DNA of 37,529 nt from Zhengella mangrovi (GTDB lineage: Bacteria; Pseudomonadota; Alphaproteobacteria; Rhizobiales; Rhizobiaceae). A program made the translations under genes and the position numbers. Shown here piece by piece: positions 1-7,485 of the stretch. The notes under the pieces were generated by a model, which saw only the letters and a list, made by a program, of their open reading frames with translations, was not told where the DNA came from and searched no databases. Where the stretch lies: the NCBI RefSeq assembly GCF_002727065.1, contig NZ_PDVP01000024.1:1-37529 (forward strand), written 5' to 3'. Within the stretch, counting starts at the first letter, position 1; every line of letters starts with the position of its first letter.

Positions 1-118
1 CGGCAAACCACCGGCCGTGGTCTATTGGCTGAGAAATGACGAAACCCAAACCGATCAGCAGGAGCAGAGAGTAGCTTAAATCACGCTAGAACCTGTCCAA
101 GAGATGGGGAGTAGCTCA
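1..118 (+). mobile_element. IS3-family insertion sequence, right end only
   Basis: Bases 2-119 are the exact reverse complement of 37412-37529. The element end reads inward as TGAGCTACTCCCC (on the minus strand, from 118), with the TG terminus and CTCC-rich inverted repeat expected of IS3-family elements. It also contains the 3' end of orfB. Only the last ~118 bp of the element is inside the window; the rest lies to the left. The exact IS boundary is either 118 or 119, because one flanking A could belong to either side. Confidence 0.8.
2..79 (+). CDS. IS3-family transposase OrfB, C-terminal 25 residues (partial)
   Basis: The open frame enters from outside the window and ends at TAA 77-79. 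The visible tail contains PPAVVYWLRND and ends DQQEQRVA, which resembles the extreme C-terminus of IS3-family DDE transposases (integrase core rve family). The catalytic DDE residues lie outside the window. The same 25 residues are encoded at the opposite end of the window on the minus strand, so two copies of this element end are present. The identification rests on a short tail and on the adjoining inverted repeat. Confidence 0.7.
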   Translation, partial: GKPPAVVYWLRNDETQTDQQEQRVA

Positions 119-119
119 A

Positions 120-269
120 ATGCAGCTGGGCTCGGCCAAATTCCCAAACGGGCGATCGAGGCAATACGTCGGGAATTGGCTCCGGAAGAATGGAAGCGGC
201 AAGGCCGACCCAGACGAGCGCGCCATTCAGGAAGCCGTGAATAACGTTGGTGACGGATGTGACGGATAA
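120..269 (+). pseudogene. 49-aa C-terminal remnant of an unidentified protein, cut by the IS
   Basis: An open frame begins right at the IS junction (an ATG at 120-122 arises there by chance or by insertion) and runs to TAA 267-269. It contains RQYVGNWLRKNGSGKADPDE and ends VNNVGDGCDG. I think it is the tail of a longer upstream gene, because nothing resembling a ribosome binding site precedes it and the IS end abuts it. A phage or plasmid primase/helicase tail would fit the methyltransferase and terminase genes that follow, but I cannot identify the family from 49 residues. Confidence 0.4.
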
Positions 270-323
270 TTCCTGTTAACGTTCAAGGTTCGTGACGATA
301 CCGCTAAAGAAAAGAAACAAAGC

Positions 324-429
324 GTCATTCGCGTCATTCGCGTCATTAACTGGCGCCCGTTGAACACCCTTTTCCAAAGCCTGTCTTCGAATGACGGTGG
401 ATGTCATTTTCTGTCATTCTATCAATGAC
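324..429 (+). repeat. Cluster of seven GTCATT/AATGAC hexamers in the gap before the methyltransferase gene
   Basis: The gene-free stretch 270-480 contains GTCATT on the plus strand at 324, 333, 342, 403 and 413, and its complement AATGAC at 390 and 424. The first three copies are tandem 9-bp units (GCGTCATTC). The cluster lies 52-157 bp upstream of the ATG at 481. It could be an operator or iteron-like binding array, possibly for the ParB-domain protein encoded next. That function is inference; the repeats themselves are read directly. Confidence 0.6.
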
Positions 430-480
430 TTGGAAACTTTCGTATAATCCCGTCCAGTCTTGAAACACGGGAATTTGGAT

Positions 481-1767
481 ATGTCCGGCCCTTCCTCTCA
501 CCACCATCACGCGGCGCTCGCAGTCGACTACCGCGCGGTCTCGGCGCTGGTCCCCTATGCGAAGAACGCCCGCACCCATTCCGATCGGCAGGTCGACGAG
601 ATCGCGGCCTCCATCCGCGAATTCGGCTGGACCAACCCGGTGCTGATCGATGATGACAACGGCGTCATTGCCGGCCACGGCCGCCTCATGGCCGCCCGCA
701 AGCTCGGCATGTCCAACGTTCCGGTGATCGAACTGAAGGGGCTCAGCAAGGACCAGAAGCGCGCACTCGTCATCGCCGATAACAAGCTCGCCCTCAACGC
801 TGGCTGGGACGAGAAATTGCTCGGCATCGAACTCGGCGAACTGCGAGACCTTGGATTCGACCTTTCCCTGACCGGCTTTACCGACATGGAGGTTCTGGCG
901 CTGACAAGCCCGGGCCATGACGGCCTCACCGATCCTGACGTCATTCCGGAAATACCCGACGACCCGGTGACCCGCCCGGGTGATGTCTGGCTACTCGGCA
1001 AGCACCGGATTCTGTGCGGTGACGCGACCGTGGCTGACGATGTGGCTCGGGTCCTAGATGGTGTCACGCCCCACCTGATGGTCACCGATCCGCCCTATGG
1101 CGTCGACTACGATCCAGCCTGGCGCGAGACGCTGGCCGAGGGATCGAAGCTTGCCCGCGGCAAGGTGCTGAACGACGACCGCGCCGACTGGCGGGAAGCC
1201 TGGGCACTGTTTCCCGGCGACGTCGCCTATGTCTGGCACGGCGCCCTGCATGCCAGCCTTGTAGCCGCCAGTCTCGAGGCATCGGGCTTTGCCATCCGCT
1301 CGCAGATCATCTGGGACAAGACCCGCCTGGTGATCGGTCGTGGCGACTACCACTGGGCCCACGAGCCGGCCTGGTATGCCGTACGAGAGGGCAAGACAGG
1401 CCATTGGTCGGGTGACCGCAAGCAGTCGACCGTCTGGGCAATCGAGCACCGTCGCTCCGAATCCGGCCATGGCACGCAGAAACCTGTGGAGTGCATGAAG
1501 CGCCCGATCGAGAACAACTCCTCGCAAGGACAGGCGATTTACGAACCGTTTTCGGGTTCTGGCACCACGATCATCGCGGCCGAGATGACCGGACGGGCCT
1601 GCCATGCCATCGAACTGAACCCGGCCTACGTGGATGTCGCCATCCGGCGTTGGCAGGAGTTCACCGGGAAGAACGCCATTCATGCGGAAACCGGCAGGAA
1701 ATTTGACGCGATCGTAAGTGGCTCACAAGGCAAGCCGGCGAATGCCGAGGCGGGAGAGCAAGGGTGA
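481..1767 (+). CDS. ParB N-terminal domain / site-specific DNA methyltransferase fusion
   Basis: This is a phage-type modification methylase that should transfer a methyl group from SAM to adenine N6 or cytosine N4. Residues ~15-105 are a ParB/sulfiredoxin-like domain with the box IAGHGRLMAARKLG (around 63-76). The methyltransferase domain has the catalytic DPPY motif at ~203-206 and the SAM-binding FSGSGTT motif at ~356. The order IV before I indicates a beta-class amino-methyltransferase. The ATG at 481 is preferred over an in-frame TTG at 460, because ACGGGA precedes the ATG at suitable spacing. Length is 428 aa, usual for this fusion, which is common beside terminase genes in temperate phages of alphaproteobacteria. 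No cognate restriction enzyme is adjacent, so it is probably an orphan methylase. Target sequence cannot be read from the protein. Confidence 0.92.
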   Translation: MSGPSSHHHHAALAVDYRAVSALVPYAKNARTHSDRQVDEIAASIREFGWTNPVLIDDDNGVIAGHGRLMAARKLGMSNVPVIELKGLSKDQKRALVIADNKLALNAGWDEKLLGIELGELRDLGFDLSLTGFTDMEVLALTSPGHDGLTDPDVIPEIPDDPVTRPGDVWLLGKHRILCGDATVADDVARVLDGVTPHLMVTDPPYGVDYDPAWRETLAEGSKLARGKVLNDDRADWREAWALFPGDVAYVWHGALHASLVAASLEASGFAIRSQIIWDKTRLVIGRGDYHWAHEPAWYAVREGKTGHWSGDRKQSTVWAIEHRRSESGHGTQKPVECMKRPIENNSSQGQAIYEPFSGSGTTIIAAEMTGRACHAIELNPAYVDVAIRRWQEFTGKNAIHAETGRKFDAIVSGSQGKPANAEAGEQG

Positions 1768-1895
1768 CCACAATTGAAGTTCGTGAAAACGCACAAGGGG
1801 GGGTGGGGGTGGTCATATCGCTACAGCTTATCGCGAGCACACCGGTTGGGTCCCTCACCTATCACATCCGCGAAATTGCCAAGGGGGTCCCATGA
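1764..1895 (+). CDS. Small hypothetical protein (43 aa), translationally coupled to the methylase
   Basis: A GTG start (1764) overlaps the methyltransferase stop by 4 bp (GTGA). It is preceded by a strong purine-rich site, GGGAGAGCAAGG. The product begins MTTIEVRENAQGG and ends HIREIAKGVP. No family is recognised. The run of G residues at ~1795-1812 could hide a sequencing indel, so the true reading frame might be longer. The remaining bases up to 2022 contain no convincing gene. Confidence 0.4.
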   Translation: MTTIEVRENAQGGVGVVISLQLIASTPVGSLTYHIREIAKGVP

Positions 1896-2022
1896 ACGGT
1901 TCGCCCCGGAGAACGGCTCAACCGCGCGGTTCCAGGCAAGCCAGGTGATGGCGAAGCGGTCTCGAACCGGCGACAAACTGTGGGGTTGAGTGGTACTGCC
2001 CGCCAAGAGAGGGAAGCTGACG

Positions 2023-2463
2023 ATGCGAGGACGAAAGCCGGTTCCGACTGCCCTGAAGCTCATCAACGGCAACCCCGGCAAGCGGCCATTGAACGCGAAC
2101 GAACCGAAGCCGGTGGTCGCCCTTCCCACCTGCCCGGCGCACCTGTCGGCGCCCGCCAAGACGGAATGGAAGCGCCTGGTGCGCTACCTGCATGATCTCG
2201 GGATTATCACCGAACTCGATCGCTCGGCGCTCGCCGCATACTGCCAGGCCTATGGTCGCTGGGTGGAAGCGGAGCGGGCCTTGAAGAAGTCTCCGCCCCT
2301 GCTGCGCACGCCGGCCGGCTACGTCCAGCCCTCGCCCTGGCTTGGCATCGCCAACAAGAACCTGGAACTGATGCATCGCTTCATGAGCGAGCTAGGCCTG
2401 TCACCGGTAGCGCGCAGCCGGGTGGAAACCATCCAGAGACTGGGACCCAAGCCATGGGAGTGA
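2023..2463 (+). CDS. Phage terminase small subunit, P27 family
   Basis: Small terminase subunits recognise the packaging site on phage DNA and load the large ATPase/nuclease subunit. The N-terminus MRGRKPVPTALKLINGNPGK, with downstream KRPLN, is the hallmark of the P27-type small terminase family. The rest (CPAHLSAPAKTEWKRLV, then a helical region with LAAYCQAYGRWVEAE) also fits, and 146 aa is normal. I start at ATG 2023, behind GGGAAG, rather than at the in-frame GTG at 1990, because the family motif starts exactly there. Unusually, no large terminase gene follows; two small HTH-like genes and a recombinase do. The gene is therefore either a relic or part of a satellite-type element that borrows packaging functions. 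Confidence 0.88.
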   Translation: MRGRKPVPTALKLINGNPGKRPLNANEPKPVVALPTCPAHLSAPAKTEWKRLVRYLHDLGIITELDRSALAAYCQAYGRWVEAERALKKSPPLLRTPAGYVQPSPWLGIANKNLELMHRFMSELGLSPVARSRVETIQRLGPKPWE

Positions 2464-2476
2464 GCTGACGTTGACC

Positions 2477-2563
2477 ATGATGACGATGACAACGCTGGAC
2501 CGACGGAGCGATGACGTAGTGGCGTTGCAGGCCGCCGGCGTGTCCGCGAAGGGATGGTTCTGA
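2477..2563 (+). CDS. Possible 28-aa leader-type ORF between terminase and HTH genes
   Basis: ATG 2477 opens a 28-codon frame (product starts MMTMTTLDRRSDD) whose stop TGA 2561-2563 sits one base before the next ATG at 2565. This arrangement would allow translational coupling. There is no clear ribosome binding site and no recognised family, so it may be chance. Confidence 0.2.
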   Translation: MMTMTTLDRRSDDVVALQAAGVSAKGWF

Positions 2564-2564
2564 A

Positions 2565-3020
2565 ATGGGCCGGCGCGCGCATTGCCCGACCCAGGTGGAT
2601 CGGCGCCAGGTCGAGACGTTGGCTGGCTACGGCGTCCCGGAAACACAGATTGCGGGGCTGCTCAGCATCGATCCCAAGACGCTGCGAAAGCACTATAGAT
2701 CAGAACTCGACCACGGCCACACGAAGGCCAACGCGAAGGTTGCCGAAAACCTGTTTCGGATTGCCACCGGTGCCGGTCGCGAAGCGGTCACAGCCGCCAT
2801 CTTCTGGCTGAAAACCCGTGCCGGTTGGATGGATGCTTCCCGTGGCGCTCCCGGAGCCTGGTCAGGAGAACAGGATGGTGAAGCCCTTCGTGTGACCCGG
2901 ATCATCATTGCTCCGGCGAACATGCCCGGTGAAGACGACGACGATACGGGTGAGGACGATGAGGACCCGAAACTGATCGAACATGACCAAAGGGAACGAG
3001 GGAGAACCGGGCATGGATGA
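2565..3020 (+). CDS. HTH-like phage-associated protein, first of two tandem paralogs
   Basis: This 151-aa protein has an N-terminal helix-turn-helix-like segment (VETLAGYGVPETQIAGLLSI, then DPKTLRKHYR, residues ~15-45). A conserved block follows, AKVAENLFRIATGAG and AIFWLKTRAGW (~55-90), and then an acidic tail (DDDDTGEDDEDP). The next gene encodes the same layout. The HTH part resembles Sigma-70 region 4/TetR-like recognition helices, so DNA binding is likely. Similar small proteins occur near terminase genes in prophages, but I know of no assigned function. Whether it acts as a regulator or in packaging cannot be told from the sequence. Confidence 0.65.
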   Translation: MGRRAHCPTQVDRRQVETLAGYGVPETQIAGLLSIDPKTLRKHYRSELDHGHTKANAKVAENLFRIATGAGREAVTAAIFWLKTRAGWMDASRGAPGAWSGEQDGEALRVTRIIIAPANMPGEDDDDTGEDDEDPKLIEHDQRERGRTGHG

Positions 3021-3405
3021 AACCAGCGAGATCGACATCACCCTGCCCGATGCCAGGCGTGTCGAGGCCTTGGCCGGCTTCGGGCTATCGGCCGAGGAGA
3101 TCGCCCGCATCTTCGGCGTCGCGCCAGCTACCGTGGAAGATCTGTTTGCCCGCGAACTGGCAGGCGGGCAAATCAAGGCCAATGCGCGGGTGGCTGAAAG
3201 CCTCTACCGCATGGCGCTCGGTGACGGACGAGGTGCTGTGACAGCCGTCATTTTCTGGCTGAAAACCCGGGCCCGTTGGAAGGAACCCTCCTTCGCTGAT
3301 GGGTCCAACCAATTGTCAGGCGCCAATCCTGCCGAAAATGCGACGGCCCGCTTCCGCGAGAAAATTGAATTGCTGGCCGAAAGGCTGAAAGCAAACAGAG
3401 AATAA
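3013..3405 (+). CDS. HTH-like phage-associated protein, second tandem paralog
   Basis: This 130-aa product overlaps the preceding gene by 8 bp. It starts at ATG 3013 behind GGGAGAA; an upstream in-frame ATG at 2983 is less well supported. It repeats the architecture of its neighbour: VEALAGFGLSAEEIARIFGV (HTH-like), ANARVAESLYRMALGDG and VIFWLKTRARW. It lacks the acidic tail and instead ends in a charged helix (AERLKANRE). The two were probably produced by tandem duplication followed by divergence and are expected to be co-translated. They could form a heteromer. The function is unknown. Confidence 0.65.
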   Translation: MDETSEIDITLPDARRVEALAGFGLSAEEIARIFGVAPATVEDLFARELAGGQIKANARVAESLYRMALGDGRGAVTAVIFWLKTRARWKEPSFADGSNQLSGANPAENATARFREKIELLAERLKANRE

Positions 3406-3454
3406 ACCACAGCATCTTATTGATCTAAATTGACTTTTTTGCCCTTGTGAACGC

Positions 3455-3476
3455 ACTGCAAACGGTGGTTTGCAGT
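3455..3476. promoter_or_regulatory. Perfect 9-bp inverted repeat upstream of the recombinase (operator candidate)
   Basis: ACTGCAAAC (3455-3463) and GTTTGCAGT (3468-3476) are perfect arms separated by 4 bp, ending 21 bp before the recombinase ATG at 3498. The site could be a repressor operator, a recombinase-binding site or an mRNA hairpin that limits expression. A GTG at 3447 in the recombinase frame would place the dyad inside the coding region, but the start at 3498 is more convincing. Confidence 0.5.
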
Positions 3477-3497
3477 TTGAACACCCGGGAGCGGATT

Positions 3498-4196
3498 ATG
3501 GTGCAGCGAGCAATCGCATACTACAGGGTCTCGACGTCCCGCCAGGGACGATCGGCCTTTGGCATCGACGCACAGAGAGCAACGGTTCGCCGTTTCGTAG
3601 AGGCGGAAGGCCTGGTCATCACGGCCGAGTTCGTGGAGATGGAAACCGGCAAGGGTTGTGATGCGCTTGAGAGGCGCCCTCGCCTTGCCGAGGCCCTCGA
3701 CATGGCCCGCAAGGTTAGCTGCCCAGTCATCGTCGCCAAGCTGGATCGTCTGTCCCGTGACGTCGCGTTCATCTCCGGGCTGATGGCCAGACGCGTCCCG
3801 TTCATCGTCGCCGAACTCGGTGCCGACGCTGATCCCTTCATGTTGCATCTCTATGCGGCTCTGGCCGAGAAGGAACGACGTCTGATCTCGGATCGAACGA
3901 AAGCCGCCCTCGCCTCACGTTCCGCATCCGGCGGAAGGCTCGGCAACCGGACCAACCCGGCCAAGGCAGCAGCTATAGGCCGGCAATCCTGCATTCAAGA
4001 AGCCGACCGCTTTGCCGCAAGCATCCAGCCCCTCATCGCCTCCATCCGACGCTCCGGTATCACCAGCCTGCGCGGCATTGCGAGCGCCTTGAACGACCGT
4101 GGCGTTCGCACGGCACGCGGCGGCCGGTGGCACGTCTCGAATGTCCGCAACGTTCTGGCCCGCGATCCGACCAGAGGCGTGTCAGACGACTTTTGA
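3498..4196 (+). CDS. Small serine recombinase (resolvase/invertase family)
   Basis: This 232-aa site-specific recombinase cuts and rejoins DNA through a serine-DNA intermediate. The N-terminal resolvase domain (~1-145) shows [12 protein letters not shown] with the catalytic Ser12 in RVS, the arginine motif LDRLSRD, and [15 protein letters not shown] at the start of the long E helix. The C-terminal part ([20 protein letters not shown]) is a short recombinase-type DNA-binding segment. It is too short to be a large serine integrase. It starts at ATG 3498 behind GGGAGCGG. Its position after the terminase-type genes suggests it mobilises or inverts part of the element; no inversion sites were found nearby. 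Confidence 0.9.
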   Translation: MVQRAIAYYRVSTSRQGRSAFGIDAQRATVRRFVEAEGLVITAEFVEMETGKGCDALERRPRLAEALDMARKVSCPVIVAKLDRLSRDVAFISGLMARRVPFIVAELGADADPFMLHLYAALAEKERRLISDRTKAALASRSASGGRLGNRTNPAKAAAIGRQSCIQEADRFAASIQPLIASIRRSGITSLRGIASALNDRGVRTARGGRWHVSNVRNVLARDPTRGVSDDF

Positions 4197-4397
4197 TAGA
4201 TGGGAAAATGCAGCGGGAACCGCATACGCGGGCGGCTTTTGCTGAACGGGACGACCGAAATCCGAGGCTCCCTCGGCGAAATCTCCGCCACCCTTGTCTC
4301 GCTCGCCACCGCGATCTGGCTGCAGACCTTGGTTCCGCTCACCGCTGGCGTTACCGCCGAACTGCTTGAAACCTCTGACGATGGATATTGTGACCAG

Positions 4398-4680
4398 TCA
4401 GACGCGCTGAGCAGACTCAGGTGGTCCCGGTTTCTGAGCCATGGGTTCGGTTGGATCGTCTTTGATCAGTCGATCCACCTTGAACACCTCACCCAGAAAC
4501 CGGCGGCTCCCCAAGGCGCGCAGCTACGCCGAATGCGTCGATGCCGAGACCGCTAACCGGGTCCGGGCCGAGCCCAAATCCCGGATTGCCTCCTCGCGCT
4601 TTCGGGTCATGTCCTGTGAATAAGCCGGATTGGCGCCCAATTCCAATTCACAGCGGTTGACCGTGATCTCGCGGAGGCAC
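4398..4680 (-). pseudogene. Unidentified gene remnant with an in-frame amber codon
   Basis: The 4197-4687 interval holds no intact recognisable gene. On the minus strand a frame reads CELELGANPAYSQDM, then TRKREEAIRDLGSARTRL, then an in-frame TAG (4524-4526). It continues without a break as RRFLGEVFKVDRLIKDD to a TGA at 4398-4400. Continuity on both sides of the TAG suggests one decayed gene. I do not recognise it. A plus-strand frame at 4200-4556 (product with EIRGSLGEISATLVS) also has plausible codon use, so the strand is uncertain. Confidence 0.3.
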
Positions 4681-4687
4681 CGCTCCG

Positions 4688-5875
4688 TCAGCCAAAGACC
4701 TCGAACAGCGCCGCCGCGCCCATGCCGCCGCCGACGCACATGGTCACGACGACATTCTTCGCCTTGCGCCTGCGGCCCTCGATCAGTGCATGGCCGGCGA
4801 GGCGCGCACCCGTCATGCCATAGGGATGGCCGATGGAAATGCCGCCGCCATTGACGTTGTAGATCTCCGGATCGATGCCGAGATGATCGCGGCAATAGAG
4901 GGCCTGAACCGCGAAAGCCTCGTTGAGTTCCCAAAGGTCGATGTCGGATACGCCCAGCCCGTGCTGCTTCAGGAGCTTCGGAATGGCGTAGATCGGTCCG
5001 ATGCCCATTTCCTCGGGCGCGCATCCGGCCACAGCCATGCCGCGATAGGCTCCGAGCGGGGTCAGGCCGCGCTTCTCGGCGACGCTTGCTTCCATCAGCA
5101 CGCAGGCCGATGCGCCATCCGACAGCTGGCTGGCATTGCCGGCCGTGATGACGCCGCCCTCAAGAACGGGATTGAGCGAGGTCAGCGACTCCAGTGTCGT
5201 CTGCGGCCGGTTGCCCTCGTCGCGATCCAGCGTAACGTCCTGCATGCTGACTTCGCCGGTCTCGCGGTCCTTGACGGCCATCCGGGTCGAAAAGGGCACG
5301 ATCTCCTCGTTGAACCGGCCCGCCTGCTGCGCGGCGGCCGTCCGCTGCTGCGAGGACAGGGAATACTCGTCCTGCGCGTCGCGGCTGACACCATATTTCC
5401 GGGCCACGTTCTCCGCCGTCTTCAGCATCGGCATGTAGGCGTGCTCGGCATGGGCTGTCACAGCGGGGTCCATGTCCTCGACGGCCCACTTGAAGTAGCG
5501 GTCCTGGACGGCGGAAATGTTCTCCTGGCCACCGGCCGCGACGATATCCATGCCGTCGACCATGACCTGCTTGGCAGCCGTGGCAATCGCCATCAAGCCG
5601 GAGGCGCATTGCCGGTCGATCGTCTGGGCGGCAACCTCGACCGGCAACCCCGCGGCGAGAACGGCGTTGCGCGCCAGATTCATTCCGGCGGTCCCGGCCG
5701 CAAGCACCGTTCCGAGCACCACGTCCTCGATTTCACCGCCTTCGACGCCGGCCCGGTCGACGGCGTGTCGGAGCACGTGGCCGGCAAGCGTCGGCGACTT
5801 GGTGGCATTGAGGCTGCCGCGATAGGCCTTGCCGATCCCGGTTCGCGCGGTGCTGACGATGACGGCTTGTCTCAT
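4688..5875 (-). CDS. Acetyl-CoA acetyltransferase (thiolase)
   Basis: This 395-aa thiolase should cleave a 3-ketoacyl-CoA with CoA, the last step of beta-oxidation; the reverse condensation is also possible. All the usual active-site elements are visible: nucleophile Cys90 in DRQCASG, the NEAFA motif, the histidine in [11 protein letters not shown], and the second cysteine in MCVGGGMG near the C-terminus. The ATG at 5875 follows GGAGAGA. It is the last gene of the long minus-strand operon, 87 bp after livG, with a hairpin in that gap. The operon context (crotonase, 3HCDH, acyl-CoA dehydrogenase) supports degradation over biosynthesis. Its acyl chain preference is unknown. Confidence 0.93.
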   Translation of the reverse strand: MRQAVIVSTARTGIGKAYRGSLNATKSPTLAGHVLRHAVDRAGVEGGEIEDVVLGTVLAAGTAGMNLARNAVLAAGLPVEVAAQTIDRQCASGLMAIATAAKQVMVDGMDIVAAGGQENISAVQDRYFKWAVEDMDPAVTAHAEHAYMPMLKTAENVARKYGVSRDAQDEYSLSSQQRTAAAQQAGRFNEEIVPFSTRMAVKDRETGEVSMQDVTLDRDEGNRPQTTLESLTSLNPVLEGGVITAGNASQLSDGASACVLMEASVAEKRGLTPLGAYRGMAVAGCAPEEMGIGPIYAIPKLLKQHGLGVSDIDLWELNEAFAVQALYCRDHLGIDPEIYNVNGGGISIGHPYGMTGARLAGHALIEGRRRKAKNVVVTMCVGGGMGAAALFEVFG

Positions 5876-5931
5876 GGTTGTCTCTCCGGTGTTTGTGTCG
5901 TGGCGCGGGCGGCGCCCGGACCATCAGGTGT

Positions 5932-5955
5932 CGCGGCTCCGCTTCGGGAGCCGCG
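5932..5955 (-). other. GC-rich hairpin between livG and the thiolase gene
   Basis: CGCGGCTCC (5932-5940) and GGAGCCGCG (5947-5955) form a perfect 9-bp stem with a 6-nt loop. No T-run follows on the transcribed strand, so it is not a canonical terminator. It may stabilise the upstream mRNA or attenuate read-through into the thiolase gene. Confidence 0.45.
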
Positions 5956-5962
5956 GCATTAT

Positions 5963-6733
5963 CTAGTCCTCGCCACCAATATAGGCGGCGATGACCTTGG
6001 GATCGTTGCGAACCGCCTCCGGTTCGCCGTCGGCGATCTTGCGCCCGAAATTCAGCACGACGATCTTGTCGGACAGTTCCATCACAACCGGTATGTCGTG
6101 CTCGACGATCAGGAAGCTCTTGCCCATGTCCGACCGGACCCGAAGGATGAGGTCCGACATCGCCTTTTTCTCGCCCGCGCTCATGCCGGCCATCGGCTCG
6201 TCGAGCAGGACAAGCTGGGACTTCTGCATCAGCGCGCGGCCGAATTCCACCTGCTTCTGCTGTCCGTAGGGCAGTTCGGCCGGCTTGCTCGCCGCAAGGT
6301 CTTCCATGCCCAGGAAACCGAGGATATCCCATGCCTCCGCCTCGGCCTCATGCTCCTCGCGCCTGCTCCTGCGCGACCGCAATGCCCCCTGAAGGAGACC
6401 CGAACTGCCCTTGAGATAGGCCCCGCACAGGATGTTCTCGAAAACCGTCAGGCCGGGGAACAGGGCAAGGTTCTGGAACGTGCGCGCCACACCGGCCCGC
6501 GCGATCTCGAATGCCGGCCGGCCGGCGACTTCGCGGCCGGCAAAGCGGATGCTCCCCGACGTCGGTCGGTACATGCCGGTGATGCAGTTGAACATCGTCG
6601 TCTTGCCGGCGCCATTCGGGCCGATCAGCGCCGTGATCGCACCTTTCTCCGCCGTCAGGCTGATATGGTCGAGGGCCACGATGCCGCCGAAGCGCATGTC
6701 GAGGCTGTCGACTGACAGAAGCGGTTCCGTCAC
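5963..6733 (-). CDS. livG: Branched-chain-amino-acid-type ABC transporter, ATP-binding protein LivG
   Basis: This is one of two ATPases powering the Liv/HAAT-family importer encoded alongside it. Walker A is GPNGAGKTT (~38-46); the signature region (LPYGQQKQVEFGRAL) and Walker B LVLLDEP are present. It has the LivG-type C-terminus with the late strand VLNFGRKIADGEPEAV. It is 256 aa, normal for LivG. It starts at GTG, overlapping the livF stop by 4 bp, so the two are translationally coupled. In catabolic clusters such importers often carry aromatic or aliphatic carboxylates rather than leucine, and the surrounding beta-oxidation genes suggest that here. Confidence 0.92.
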   Translation of the reverse strand: MTEPLLSVDSLDMRFGGIVALDHISLTAEKGAITALIGPNGAGKTTMFNCITGMYRPTSGSIRFAGREVAGRPAFEIARAGVARTFQNLALFPGLTVFENILCGAYLKGSSGLLQGALRSRRSRREEHEAEAEAWDILGFLGMEDLAASKPAELPYGQQKQVEFGRALMQKSQLVLLDEPMAGMSAGEKKAMSDLILRVRSDMGKSFLIVEHDIPVVMELSDKIVVLNFGRKIADGEPEAVRNDPKVIAAYIGGED

Positions 6734-7485
6734 GCCGCGCCCTCCTTCTGGCCTTCACCCAGATAGGCGCGCTTCATCGCCTCGCTGCCCGCGGCCTCTT
6801 CCGCCGTCCCGGAATAGCCGATGGAGCCGCGATCCAGCACATGGATGGTATCGACATATTTGAGCGCGACGTGGGCGTTCTGCTCCACGACCAGCATGGT
6901 CGTTCCCAGCGAGCGGGCGATCCGTCCCAGTTCGCCATAGATCTCGTTGACGAGGATCGGCGCTAGACCGAGCGACAGTTCGTCGACCAGCAGCAGTTTC
7001 GGCCGAGAGATCAGCGCGCGTCCCAAGGCCAGCATCTGCTGCTCGCCACCCGACAGAAGACCGGCAATCTGCCTGTGCCGCTCCTTCAGGCGCGGGAAGA
7101 ACCGGTAGATGGACGAAAGACCCTCGTCCTGGCGGCTGCGCGGCAGCATGGCGGCGCCGACCATCAGGTTCTCCTCCACCGTCATGCGCGAGAAGACCAT
7201 GCGGCCTTCCGGCGATTGTGCCAGCCCGAGGCCGACGCGCTTGTGCGCCGGCAGGCCGAGGACCGGCTGTCCATCGAAGGCCACCGAACCCGAGACCACG
7301 TGTCCGCCGTTGATCTTCAGCAGGCCGGTGATCGACCGGATGAGCGTGGTCTTGCCGGCCCCGTTGGCACCCAGAAGACCGACAATGGCGTGGCGCGGAA
7401 TGGAGAAGCTGACGGAATCGAGCGCCAGGCCTTTCCGGCCGTACCCCACCGAGAGTTCCCGGATGTCGAGAATGGTGTCACTCAT
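6730..7485 (-). CDS. livF: Branched-chain-amino-acid-type ABC transporter, ATP-binding protein LivF
   Basis: This 251-aa ATPase has Walker A GANGAGKTT (~35-43), signature LSGGEQQMLALGRAL and Walker B LLLVDELSLGLAP, which is typical of LivF. Its ATG at 7485 overlaps the livM stop by 4 bp, and its own stop overlaps livG. It partners LivG in the heterodimeric nucleotide-binding unit of the importer. Confidence 0.92.
   Translation of the reverse strand: MSDTILDIRELSVGYGRKGLALDSVSFSIPRHAIVGLLGANGAGKTTLIRSITGLLKINGGHVVSGSVAFDGQPVLGLPAHKRVGLGLAQSPEGRMVFSRMTVEENLMVGAAMLPRSRQDEGLSSIYRFFPRLKERHRQIAGLLSGGEQQMLALGRALISRPKLLLVDELSLGLAPILVNEIYGELGRIARSLGTTMLVVEQNAHVALKYVDTIHVLDRGSIGYSGTAEEAAGSEAMKRAYLGEGQKEGAA

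Noticed and set aside
322-347. Tandem GCGTCATTC units as a CRISPR array
   Set aside because: The units are only 9 bp with no spacers and no cas genes are present.
4790-6715. A 641-codon plus-strand open frame opposite the thiolase and livG genes
   Set aside because: It lies wholly antisense to two clearly identified genes; long antisense frames are expected at this GC content, and the translation shows no family motifs.
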